A stretch of DNA of 64,000 bases from Hordeum vulgare subsp. vulgare (taxonomy: Eukaryota > Streptophyta > Magnoliopsida > Poales > Poaceae): assembly GCF_904849725.1 (NCBI RefSeq), contig NC_058520.1, positions 319,497,186 through 319,561,185 on the forward strand. The letters are read 5' to 3'. The notes under the pieces were generated by a model. It was not told where the DNA came from, ran no database searches, and worked only from the letters and a program-made list of their open reading frames with translations. The translations under genes were made by a program, and so were the position numbers. Of the stretch, positions 45,296 through 55,383 are shown piece by piece. Within the stretch, counting starts at the first letter, position 1. Every line of letters starts with the position of its first letter.

Positions 45296-46518
45296 CGCAC
45301 ATTCCTCATTGTGATATCTAGGAAATTCCTTGCTCCACCCCCGTTCTGAGCGTTCTTCACTACGCAGGGCTACTGTCATTCTGCACAGATATCAGTGACT
45401 GGAATACAAATATCATTCTTCTGTTCTACGCCACGCTGCATATCTCAGGTGACCCCAAAAACATCAACTCTTGGGTCTTGGACTGGATGACTTAGCACAA
45501 GCACTTAGCAGCTCCAGCCACAAAACTTCTTTGAGCTCTCCCAATCTCAATTCCTTTAGATGAAGCAATTAACCTATATGATGAAAGATAGTTGCCAAAT
45601 CATCTAATGGGGTCCCTCATGAAGCCATTAGCTCTGGGCCAACCTCGAAGGACTAGATTCCTGGTGAAGGAATTGAAGTAATTGCCCAGAACTATCTATA
45701 GAATATTGGCCTATTCCTTCACACCTATCAAATGGCATGATAAACAAGAAGATATTGTTGGAATTACGAATAACATTCTATTCAACATCATTCACGGAAA
45801 CAAAATGAACCTTTAGGACTTCTTGAGGACTTTGGCTAACAATGCCTTGTCACCATTTGAGCTGAAGATTTATGCGCCTTCGATCATGAGATTCATCAGA
45901 ACCAGATCTGCCATCAACTATCATGCTCACTATCAGAATCACCTCGGCTATCCGCCTCCTCTCAATGTTATCAAGAAATCTTTTGAACCAGTTGAGGGAA
46001 AACACAAGTCAGTGATTGATGAAGGAAATCTGCCACTGGATGGTTAATTTCGCAAGGCTGCATCCTACTCCTCATATGGTGACACTACCACACAAGAATC
46101 TGATGGCAGAGCAAAACCTCCAGGTCCAGCTGCCCCACGGGTGATGACTAACAGAGAGCTTCTCCTCAGTCTTCATCATAAAGTTGATCACAACCATATG
46201 TGGGTAAATTGCCAGTTTGGCTCTATTGTGAAAACCCTCAATGATACTCAAAATGTCGTGAAGAAAAATCACTATTATCTTGATGTGGTATTTGATCGCA
46301 CTTGGGCCATACTCTCTCACATGAAGACTCCAAATGAACTTGAAGAATTGGAATTCACTCGCGACTTTGATTGGACATGGCCACCAAAGAAGAAATCCAA
46401 GAATATTCTAGTTCCTGACTTGGTGGACAGCTCATATTGTTCATTTCGCACTTCTAATTCAGATGAAGAACCTGGAGATACTGCAACTGGCCCAACAAGG
46501 AAGTCTGACTCGATGTAA
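45296..46518 (+). pseudogene. Envelope-like ORF of the Sirevirus, part 3
   Basis: Resumes directly after the second ACA. Mostly one frame, with about half a dozen in-frame stops in the first 750 bases. Recognisable blocks: VLSVLHYAGLLSFCTDISDW, YATLHISGDP, NSWVLDWMT, FELKIYAPSIMRFIRTRSAI, and the open end 46141-46518 with NRELLLSLHHKVDHNHMWV. The pattern agrees with the conserved C-terminal domain of the post-pol ORF of wheat Maximus-like elements, sometimes annotated as a putative plant transposon protein. Its function is unknown. It ends at a TAA (46516-46518). Confidence 0.7.
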
Positions 46519-47013
46519 TTCCTCAGCTTCGTCCATTTTCATCACTTGATGACAAATTGGGAGAAATCTAAGAGTTAGTCTTCAAGCGCGTCAAATTTAT
46601 GGGCTTATAAACTTTATTAAGTTACAAACTCTCGTTTCTTGTGAAGTGTTTGATGTAATGAGTTGTAACTTAAGCCCGATGGTGTTTGGACACTTTTGAA
46701 CGTTTTTCTTTGCATGCTTTTTCCTCAAGTTAATTAATGCATTCATGCTCAAATTCGTCACACACCATTTTTCATCATGCATTTCAAATTCCTCATACTA
46801 TATGTCAAATGCATGCATGAACTACAAGATACAGGAGGAGATCTCGATGATTTATATCATCAATGTGAATTTAGTGTCCAACGCAAATTCCTCAAATATA
46901 AACATCTTTAGGGGGAGTTTCTCTGTATCTTGCAATCAAATTCCTCAAACTCAGTACTTACATTTCATATCATTATCCCCGTTGAAAACTTAACCTATTT
47001 CTCATCAACCCCC
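46519..47013 (+). other. 3' untranslated spacer of the Sirevirus
   Basis: Non-coding AT-rich spacer with several AAATTCCTCA words (46790, 46888, 46939) and GGGGGAG at 46914. The latter may be a second polypurine tract. Confidence 0.6.
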
Positions 47014-47026
47014 AAAAAGGGGGAGA
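47014..47026 (+). other. Polypurine tract of the Sirevirus
   Basis: AAAAAGGGGGAGA one base before the 3' LTR start at 47028. It primes plus-strand DNA synthesis in LTR elements and confirms the LTR boundary. Confidence 0.8.
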
Positions 47027-47027
47027 C

Positions 47028-48310
47028 TGTAAGTGCATCTAGTGCCCCTTAGTGATTTTGGTGGATTGAAGACTTATAGGTTAAGAGACTCATAAGTTTG
47101 TAAGTGTAGACATGCTCTATAAGCCCGTGAGGAGTTTGAGTTATTCGATGAATATCGACCCCTAAAAATGTATGTCTTCAGGTGAATACTTTGGTCATGC
47201 CTTGATGACTTTGTTCGTGAAGAAATTGTGAAGAAAATAATATTCCTCAGGAAGATATTGAAGATGAGGAATTCGATGGTTCTCGTAGAAAATACCGTGA
47301 AGACTTTGAAGCGTCAAGATTTACTATTTCTGCTTAATTTTCTTCATTTTTTAGTTGTAGGAACACCATACTATTAAAGGGGGCCGAGGTAAAACTATCG
47401 AAAGAATTTCCTCATGATGCTCAACCCAAACCTACACCTACCGATTCCTCAAAGTGAGGAACATGAGATACATGAGGACTTTCATAGCTGAAAGTTCCGA
47501 CCGTTGTAGCGCCACGCACCACCTGTCCCAAATCTTATCCACCCGGTGATCATTTCATTAAGGGCATTTATGTAAAATCATGTCGTGATGCTCCCAGACT
47601 ATAAATAGCCACCCCCACAACCACAGGCCGCTTGGCTCCTCCAAGAGAAACTGACACTTTTCATATAGAGCAACACACAACCACACGCTCTAGTGAGGAA
47701 ATACCACAAACACCCAAACCCAAACCAAAACCCAAGTGATTGAGCATCACTGAAGAAGTTATTCCCGTGTGGAACCGACGCTTGTTCCCTTTCAGGACTG
47801 TGCATCCTTCATATGACTTGGCGTCATGGTCTAGAGCATCCAGCAGTGAATTGTAGATCGCTAGGTGAGCTAGTTTGTGAGGGTTTGGAAGTCTGCCCTG
47901 AAGACTTACCAAGAGTGTTGGGCGAGGACTATGTGTCCTTAGCTCAAGGAGAATATGGTAGGGACTGTGTGTCCCGGGACTGTGTGTCTCGGGACTATGT
48001 TTCCTTTGGTTTCAATACCAAGACGCTCCAAACTAGACGCACAACTGTCACAGCTGTTGGAAAAGGGTCATCAACAACTATCTTCACCGAGCTACAGGTT
48101 CTATTTCCTCAACTCGTTTCATTTCCTCAATTGCATGTTGAAGAATTTCATATGTACTATTTGAAGAATTTGACTGAAGACTTTCTCTCAACTCCTCACC
48201 CCAAATTCTTCACCTGAGTTATTCTTCACCTGCTTATCCTGTACTCGTGACCTGTGCAAACTGATTCTTTTAATTCACGTTAAGTACTTTGTTGTAGACG
48301 TTTTTGCACT
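47028..48310 (+). repeat. 3' LTR of the Sirevirus, truncated
   Basis: Starts TGTAAGTGCATCTAGTGCC. It aligns with the 5' LTR to about 48310, where similarity stops just after the TTTTTGCACT stretch; about 130 bases of the LTR end are missing. TATA at 47600-47607. The 134-codon frame at 47813-48217 has a counterpart in the 5' LTR and is not a gene. Confidence 0.88.
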
Positions 48311-50245
48311 CCATAATTCCATATTTTAGAACAACACTCATAGTAGTATTTGTTGCACGTATAAAAAATCCCGGCGAGAGGATGCATTGAACGTAGTGTT
48401 GCCCCCAAAGGTGGCATTCCCTATCAAAAACATGAGGCTTCTTGCAAAAGCTTTGGCTTTTACGATGCTTGTCGCAATAGTTAACCCAAATTGGTCGAAA
48501 AAAGCAGCATGCCATATATGTGTCATGGCATGACACTAGGTAAGTATTTTGAATTTCAAATGAGTTTTGGATTTTTGAGCATATAAAAAACCAAGATTCT
48601 TTATGTTTGTGGCCTAGTCACGACGCTAGTATGTTTCTAATTCATTCACATTCTACTCATGGGATCGAAACAGGGACCCAAGGACACACAAATAGTTTTT
48701 AACCCATTTTGGTGCTCTCAAGCATGTGCTTGTAGTTCAAATTTGAGTTTTGCACGTTAACTACCTAGAAAACTTAATGTCGTTTTCCCACAAAGGTGAC
48801 ATGTTCGCTATCGAAACCACGAGGCTTACCATGGGAAGCTCCGATTGTACGAGGTTTGTCCCAAAACATGTCCTAGATTGGTCAAAAAATTTAGCACGAC
48901 GTACATGTTATGTGTCAAGACACTCGGGTAAGTTTCATGAATTTCACACGAGTTTTGGATTTATGAGGGTTTAAAAACCTAGATTATTGTCAATGGTGTA
49001 GCCTAATCACGACATCGAGATGGTTGAAATTGATTCACATTCATTGCATGTGACCGAAACACGGACCCAAGGACACAAAAATGATTTTCCAACCCATTTT
49101 GATTCCCTGGAGCATATGTGTGTAGTTCAAATTTGAATTATGCCAGTTAAATGTCTGGAAAACTCAATTAATATATAAAGGGGGCCAAACGAGCCCTGAA
49201 TAATTCGACATTTTAGTACTACACTTGGATTAGTCTATGTTGCATGTAGAGAAAAAAAATCAAAGGCAACAAGAGGCATTGAATGTCATTCCACCCACAA
49301 AGATGACATGTTCCCTATCGAAACCACGATGCTTGTTGAGAGAAGCTCCATTGTGCAAGAGACTTGTACCAAAACATTTCCCAGATTGGTCAAAAACTTT
49401 ACCATGTCATATAAGTGTCGTGTCATGACACCGGGGGAAGTTTCAAGAATGTCATATCAGTTTTTGATTTAAGGGTAATTAAAAGCCAAGTTTGGGAGTT
49501 GTTTCGGCCTAGTCATGGTGCCGAGATGTTTGCAATCCATTCACATTCATTGCATGTGACCTAAACACGGACCCAAGCACACAATTATGATTTTTCAACC
49601 CATTTTGGTGACATGGAGCCTCTGCTTTTACTTAAAATTGGAATTATACACATTAAATGCCAAGAAAACTCAATTATTGTAATATAAAAAGGCCAAACGA
49701 ACCACGAATAATTCCACATTTTAGCACTATAGTTGTATTAACCTATGTTGCATGTAGAGCAAAAAATCAAGACAAGAAGATGCATTGAATGTCGTTCCAC
49801 CAGCATAGGTGACATGTTCTGTATCGAAACCATGATGCTTCTTGAGAGAAGCTCTAGTGTGCAAGAGACTTGTCCCGAATTGCTAAAAAAAATTATCGTT
49901 CCATATAAGTGTCGTGTCATCACAACGGGGTAAGTTTCAAAGAATTTTCAGACTAGTTTTGAATTTGTCGGGATTTAAAAGTGAAGTTTCTAAGTGTTTG
50001 CGGCCTACTCACGGCACTAAAATGTTTGTAATCTATTCACATTCGTTACATATGACCTAAAAAGGGACCCCAAGAAAAAATATGACTTTTCAACCCATTT
50101 TACTGACATGGAGCATGTGCTTCTAGTTCAAATTTGAATTATGCACATTAAATGTCTAGAAAACTCAATTAATGTTGTATAAAAAAAGGCCAAACAAAGT
50201 ACGAATAATTTTGGTGCTCTCAAGCATGTGCTTGTAGTTCAATAG
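48311..50245. repeat. ~500-bp tandem repeat, about four copies
   Basis: The anchor GGACCCAAG-type phrase occurs at 48674, 49063, 49569 and 50065, spacings 389, 506 and 496. Each unit also holds CCCTATCGAAACCA, GAAGCTC, TTGGTCAAAA, CATTCACATTC and CTAGAAAACTCAA. The first interval lacks about 110 bases. The last copy ends near 50245. The units are diverged, so this looks like an old satellite-type array. No gene is present. Confidence 0.8.
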
Positions 50246-50689
50246 TATTGCCTGGAGCCCGTGCGTGTGTAGGAACTGTGTGCGCAGGTGTAGTGCTAGC
50301 TCGAGATTCCTTCTTTCATAAGTTATCCATTTTATAGTAAAATGGTGTACTATCCAAACATGCTTCTCCCGCCACTCCCTCTATCGGTATCCCGCCACTC
50401 CACCAATTAGTTTCTTGCCAAAGCATCGACCCCGTCATTAACCTCTTCCATGAGGAGAACGATATAGAGCAGATCGAAGAGCAAGAGCGGCATCATTCCT
50501 TCGAGCATGAGTGATATGTTATCATGACTCCATGTAGGCATTGGCGGCATTGTCATGTCACGATCGTACACAGTTTCTAGTACTACTAGAAACGTCTGCG
50601 ATACGTAGCTTATCCCATGAGTTGCCCATCCGGACACTCCTTATAAATGCCAGGAGGCAACCCTTATTAACAAGGTGGAGCTACCCAGC
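50246..50689 (-). other. Unassigned segment with a 76-codon minus-strand ORF
   Basis: The ORF at 50637-50407 (MSGWATHGISYVSQTFLVVL) has a hydrophobic middle (PLLLFDLLYIVLLMEEV) that could be a membrane helix. I do not recognise it, it has no clear promoter, and its length is near chance. If the stop after ALARN is a mutation, the frame would continue leftward for a few tens of codons. Confidence 0.2.
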
Positions 50690-50776
50690 CCCTAACTGAT
50701 TTGAATGGATCTCGGAAGTTAACCGTGTGTTTCTAGAGTAGTCCATGTATGGGTGACCGGTTGTGAAGTTGCTAGA
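50690..50776 (+). pseudogene. 5S rRNA-like relic
   Basis: CTCGGAAGTTAACCGTG, then AGAGTAGTCC, ATGGGTGACC and GAAGTT follow in the order and spacing of the 3' two-thirds of plant 5S rRNA, including the internal promoter (A-box and C-box) region. The first third is not recognisable and the rest is diverged, so it is not a functional gene. It may be a dispersed 5S pseudogene or part of a 5S-derived retroelement such as Cassandra or a SINE3-type element. Confidence 0.6.
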
Positions 50777-50919
50777 TCCCAAGCTTCATTTAAGTGTTAT
50801 GATACAATCACTACAAGAATTTAGGAGTAAAAGTCTGTAGTGATATGTCTATTTGCCTAAATAAATCTCCATATTGTTGTTTCGAAAATACTGAGACTGA
50901 TTTTCTGTTCTTGTATTAA

Positions 50920-51900
50920 AAATATGTGTGTGTGTGTCAACCATGCCGCCTGTGAAAATATTGAGACATATTTTCTTTTGTTGTTTTGAAATTATGTGTG
51001 TGTGTCAACCATGCCTCCTTTGTGCGATTATTGACGGCAAAAAAATGGAGGTTTCTGATGACAAACCTACCAGTGTGCCCGTGGGTTATATCATCCCTTT
51101 GACTGACAACGTTGGAACACCACCCCTATGTGCGGTGTGTATGTGTGTGTCGACCATGCCTTTGTTGTGCGGTGTGTCTGTGTGTGTGTGTGTGTCGACC
51201 ATGCCTCCTTTTTGTGGTTTTCGACGACACACCTATCGATGGGCCACTAGGGTCTATATGTCATCCATTTGGCTAACAATGCTGCAACTTCACCCTACAT
51301 GTGTGCATGTGTGTGTGTGCATGTGCGTGTGTGTGTCATGTGTGTGTGTGTGGATGTGTGTGCGTCGCATGTGTCACGCACGCGTGCACGTTTGTTTGTG
51401 TGTGTGTGGTATGTGTGCGCACACGTGTGTGTGCACGTGTCTCTCTCTCTGTGTGTGTGGGGTGTGTGTGTATGTGTGGATCATGCCTTCGCTGTGCGGT
51501 TTTCGATGACACAGCTAACGGTGTCCCCTAGGGTCTATATATATGTGTGTGTCATTCCTTTGATGGACGATGCTCGGACACCACCCTCATTGCATGCGTC
51601 ATATGGGTGTGTGGGTCGGGGTGGGGGAGGGGCACCGTATATACAGCTATAACCTATGTAGTATACATATATATCCAAGGGGGTATGTCTAGATTTCTGA
51701 AGCAGGTACATGCCACACCATAGTGTTGTGCATTGTGCATTTAACATTGGACCACACCCTTTTCCTATATACATTTGGCCACATGTATGCGATGGTGTTA
51801 TTCTAGTTCCTCTCAACGATATTCGATGACGCTCCAACTCGTGGGCTCGCATGATCTATATCATCCCTGTTGACTGACAACAAGAGGTGATGTCTTGACC
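50920..51900. repeat. TG-rich microsatellite and tandem minisatellite block
   Basis: Runs of (TG)n at 50925, 50998, 51140, 51178 and 51300-51475 alternate with a ~70-100-base unit holding TTCGACGACAC..., GGGTCTATAT, CCTTTGACTGACAA and ACACCACCC (about 51030-51120, 51220-51295, 51497-51590, 51820-51880). The stretch 51300-51475 alternates purine and pyrimidine and could adopt Z-DNA. Cys/Val-rich open frames here come from the TG runs. Confidence 0.8.
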
Positions 51901-52156
51901 AAATTAAGGTATATATTCTCTTGGTTCTCTAACGACAAGTTGGGCATGGCTAAATGTGTGACAAAGTTTGAGACAAGTCATGTATTCATAGGATTCCCTC
52001 CTACAACACATAGTGTAGGGGCCAACGCCCTACGTTTATGTCGTGAAGAATTTTCTGTCACACTAGACACTTTTAGGCATGCATATATGCATCATGTGCC
52101 ACATCAAAGTTGTGCATTGGTAATTTTAACATGACAACACCATTTTCGTACGTATA
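51901..52156. other. Unassigned spacer
   Basis: No supported gene. GCCACATCAAAGTTGTGCATTG (about 52098) resembles GCCACACCATAGTGTTGTGC (about 51710), so this may be another diverged unit of the preceding block. Confidence 0.4.
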
Positions 52157-52317
52157 CACTTCACCCGTTCCAAAATTGAAGTCTATTTAGATATTTCACT
52201 ATGAACTACATACATATGTATATGTAGATGGACTTTAAAGTATAGATTCGATTATTTTGCTCTGTATGTAGTCATTTGTGAAATCTCTAAAAAGACTTAT
52301 ATTCAGGGATGGAGGGA
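52157..52317. mobile_element. Stowaway-like (Tc1/Mariner) MITE
   Basis: 161 bp, flanked by TA on both sides (52155-52156 and 52318-52319). The right end GGATGGAGGGAG pairs with the left end CACTTCACCCGTTCC, a mutated form of the usual CTCCCTCCGTTCC. The interior (ATGTAGTCATTTGTGAAATCTCTAAAAAGAC) is typical of Triticeae Stowaway elements. No coding capacity. Confidence 0.8.
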
Positions 52318-52512
52318 GTATATATATGGACCACTAGCTGGTGTGGTTGTGTTTTGACCCTCTCTCTCTCATTTCTGACGTTTTCCCCAAATTATGCTAC
52401 TATCTAAAATAGGAAACGAATATGACAAAACAACCATCTGTGATTGTATCCCCAATAGTGACGGGTGTGCTACTCTGATAGTGTGTGATGTCCGTACACA
52501 ACAAAATTAGCT

Positions 52513-52890
52513 ATGCATAGTGGTGGCAGCCGCAAGCATCAGGCGGGGCAAACGGCTAAAGTGCATTGTAAAAAGACAAAGGATTCTCATGCGTTGGCCA
52601 CCATGGTGGTCAAACACAAACAACCAGTTGTCGCGGATGACGATGATAAGATAGAGGATTCTGATGCGCTGGACTTCATGTCAGTGCACGGTCGACCTCC
52701 ATTTGTCTGGGCCGATGACGACAACGACTCCAAGTTTCAGCGTCAAATGCATATGGCCATCGCTCTGTTCGTCCAGGAATCGGGCTTTGATGTATTTTTG
52801 CGTGACAAGTATGAGCGTCATCTCAATGTCGGTGTGGAAAAAACTATCACATCACGGTTGAAATGGGGGGTGCAAAGAGGAACCAAATGA
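52513..52890 (+). CDS. Hypothetical ORF, 125 codons
   Basis: Starts ATG 52513. N-terminal half is Lys/His-rich (KHQAGQTAKVHCKKTKDSH), then an acidic DDDDKIEDSDALD stretch, then a folded-looking ARG/HIS-containing C-terminus (FQRQMHMAIALFVQESGFDVFLRDKYERHL). GC content is higher than in the surroundings. A TATATATA lies at 52318-52326, about 190 bases upstream, at the edge of the MITE. No family recognised. It could be a captured gene fragment, a relic of a DNA transposon, or chance. Confidence 0.35.
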   Translation: MHSGGSRKHQAGQTAKVHCKKTKDSHALATMVVKHKQPVVADDDDKIEDSDALDFMSVHGRPPFVWADDDNDSKFQRQMHMAIALFVQESGFDVFLRDKYERHLNVGVEKTITSRLKWGVQRGTK

Positions 52891-53165
52891 GGAAGAACTC
52901 AGATGCCAATGCAGCATGCAAAAAGAGGGGGGATCAGGACCAGAAGGAGGCGGAGCAGGTCGGCGCATGCCTCTTAGTCACGTTGTTGGCTGGTGCATGC
53001 TTTGTAGATGTGGCGGCAGCCCTTGCAATAGCGGATAACTCGGCAGCCATGGCGACCATTGAGGAAGGTCATGACAATAATGGCGGTGCATTGTTTGTAT
53101 GCATCCATGGCATAGTGAATATTTTATGCAGTTCATCTACCTGTAAATTGGTGGACCGTTTCTAA
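52863..53165 (+). CDS. Hypothetical ORF, 100 codons, overlapping the previous one
   Basis: Starts MGGAKRNQMRKNSDANAACK in a different frame, overlapping the previous ORF by 28 bases. A basic N-terminus is followed by a hydrophobic segment (VGACLLVTLLAGACFVDVAAALAIA, given here only in part: residues about 33-57) that could be a membrane helix. It might be the frameshifted continuation of the ORF at 52513. No recognised family. Confidence 0.25.
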   Translation: MGGAKRNQMRKNSDANAACKKRGDQDQKEAEQVGACLLVTLLAGACFVDVAAALAIADNSAAMATIEEGHDNNGGALFVCIHGIVNILCSSSTCKLVDRF

Positions 53166-53467
53166 ACTAGTGATCGTATGAATAATATCAAGTAATCTAT
53201 TGCAAATAAGGCATTTTGTCGTGAAAATTATCCAAATGTTTGTGTCATATGTTTGTGGGCATGTGAAAAGTTCGAATTAATTTCACGTGTGTGTCTGAAA
53301 ATGAGGATGAACCGTGTGACATGAACCCGCGTTGTGAAATCTCAAAAAAAATCTATCCGCCTTGAGCGATGCAAAAAATTCGTGATTTCACGGCAGTGTC
53401 CACACTTTATTATGTGTGGACCTTGTGCTATCACGGTAACGTCCAATGTACCTCGGAACTACATCAT
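53166..53467. other. Unassigned spacer with a perfect 8-bp inverted repeat
   Basis: No gene. GTCCACAC (53398-53405) and GTGTGGAC (53414-53421) form a short perfect hairpin just before the Gypsy homology begins at about 53468. Confidence 0.4.
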
Positions 53468-55316
53468 TACCAACAAGGATGCCACTGGCCAAATAGCTAA
53501 ATGATCCATCGAGCTCCATCCATTTAAGATCACTTACAAGCCACGATGAGCCATCAAATCTCAAGTGTTGGCCGAATTCTTCGTCGAATGGACAGAGCCA
53601 GAGCTACCCAAAGAGTATAACACTTATGCTCATTGGACTATGTACTTTGACGAGTCCAAAACTCTTGCCAGACTACGGGCTGGTGTGGTCCTCACATCCT
53701 CTACCGAGGATAATGTCTAATACATGCTACACATCATGTATGCCGATTCGAATAACGAGGCAGAATACGCGGCAGTACTAACACGGTGTTCGGATGGAGA
53801 TCTAAATGGGGATACAACGGCTCGAGGTACGGGGGGATTGCAACCTCACCATCTCACAAACCAACGACGATTTTGATGCAAAAAATCCAAAAATGGCAGC
53901 ATACAGAAACGTCGCCCTCAAGATATCAGCACGGTTCAAGGGATTGGAGTTCCATCACATGTAGAGAGACAACAACCAAGCCGCACACATCCTCGCTCGC
54001 ATGGGCGCAAAGCATGACCCGGTCCCCAATAACACATTCCTAGAGTGGCTTTTCAGACCATCAATTGTATGGCAAGAAGAGGATAGTAGCACGGCAGCTG
54101 ATGGTGTAGAGCATGTTACACCCCGCATAGTCGAGTTGTATGATCAAATCGTCAGTGGATCGATAATCGAAGAAACACCTTCGGGTCACGAGGACATGGA
54201 AGTGATCGCAGCATCGACAATTCCTTCCTACGTTACCTTCCGCGCAAAGAGCTCCCCGACGACCAGACCAAGGCGAGACGTATTATCCGCTGATCAAAGG
54301 CCTACAAGGTCCATGAGGGTGAGCTATATAAAAAAGCACCACATGGGTCCTCCAGCGGTGGATCTCCGAAGAAGAAGGGAGGAAGCTTTTGGTCGAAGTG
54401 CATGCAGATATGGGCGACCACCATGTAGTTGCACGGGCCTGGTCTACAAGGCTTTTGGAGTTGGTTTCTTCGGGCCCACAGCTCAAATGGATGCCCACAC
54501 ACTCGTTCAACATTGTGTAGGGTGTCAACTTTTTGCAAATCAAAGCCACATGCCCCCAATGGCTCTTCGGACAATTCCGATCACTTGGAACTAGGTGGTC
54601 TTGGGGCTGGACATGGTCGGACCACTTAAAGGGGGGGTAAGAAAAAGGAATACCTCCTCCTTAGGGTGGACAAGTTCACCAAATGTATAGAAGCAAAGCA
54701 TGTAAGCTCCTCCAAAGCGAACCCCGTGATCAAATTCATATCCAGTGTCGTACACCATTATGTTGTCCAGCACAACGTAATAACGGATAACGGATCCAAT
54801 TTTACCGCCCACGAGGTCAAAGATTGGTGCGTAGACTTGGGCATTAAGCTCGAATATGCCTCGGTATATCACCCCCAACAAATGGACAAGTCGAACGAGC
54901 CAATGGGCACATTATGAGTGGTTTCAAACCTTGACTGGTCCGATCTCTTACAGAATCCAACTACCACTGGGTGGAGGAGCTCGACTCTGTACTACGGGGC
55001 ATGCATACCACCCCGGATCACTCAACAAGGTACACACCGTTTTTGATGGTGTGCGGTGCTGAAGCGGTCCTCCCTTGCGATATCATCCACGACGCACCTC
55101 GGGTGGGCATGTACGAGGAAAGAGAGGCTGAGTCAGATTGGCAAGAGAACTTAGATGCATTGGAAGGCGAGCGTGATATAACTTGGGCATAGTCTACTTT
55201 CTATCAACAACAGGCTCGGTGCTATCAGAGCAAAGAAGTTCGGGCAAAGGCATACAACATGGGCGACGCCTCCCTGAGAAGCAGAAGCATAAACTTACCC
55301 CCAAATGTGAGGGCCC
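53468..55316 (+). pseudogene. Gypsy pol fragment: RNase H and integrase
   Basis: RNase H: HWTMYFDESKTLARLRAGVV (about 53634) and SNNEAEYAAV (about 53752) hold its acidic active-site residues. Then ILARMGAKHDPVPNN (about 53990), leading to a 197-codon open piece (54001-54594). Integrase: zinc-binding region near 54400-54540 (HCVGCQLF), and the core with VITDNGSNF (about 54780), the YHPQQ block and SNEPMG (about 54895), which would supply the second Asp and the Glu. At least four stops and several frameshifts. The end (GDASL, then a Lys-rich stretch) is the start of the C-terminal domain, cut by the LINE at 55317. Confidence 0.85.
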
Positions 55317-55383
55317 TAAATGAGTAACCGTCTCGCAATAAATAAAATTCAAAAACAATACCAATAATTTCGAGAGTGGGCGA

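Larger units (their letters stand above)
19228..48310 (+). mobile_element. Sirevirus-type Copia element (Maximus/Barbara-like) with nested insertions
   Basis: 5' LTR 19228-20624, Met-tRNA primer site, gag, protease, integrase, reverse transcriptase, RNase H, internal promoter, envelope-like ORF, polypurine tract and 3' LTR 47028 to about 48310. The Copia order (integrase before RT) and an extra ORF after pol place it in the Sirevirus/Maximus lineage. Removing the CACTA (31573-45292) and the solo LTR (28989-30349) leaves about 14 kb, in line with that lineage. By eye the LTRs differ at roughly one base in ten, so the insertion is old. The left target half would be CTAGT (19223-19227); the 3' LTR is truncated, so no duplication can be checked. 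Confidence 0.9.

Noticed and set aside
47813..48217. 134-codon ORF with EYGRDCVSRDCVSRD repeats
   Set aside because: It is inside the Sirevirus 3' LTR and its counterpart occurs in the 5' LTR (20116-20376); LTR untranslated sequence.
48270..49933. Several 60-88-codon frames in the tandem repeat
   Set aside because: They recur with the ~500-base unit in shifted frames and show no conserved protein.
50928..51652. 193- and 127-codon Cys/Val-rich frames resembling cysteine-rich peptides
   Set aside because: Cysteine and valine come from TGT and GTG codons of the TG microsatellite; several frames overlap; no signal peptide pattern with conserved spacing.
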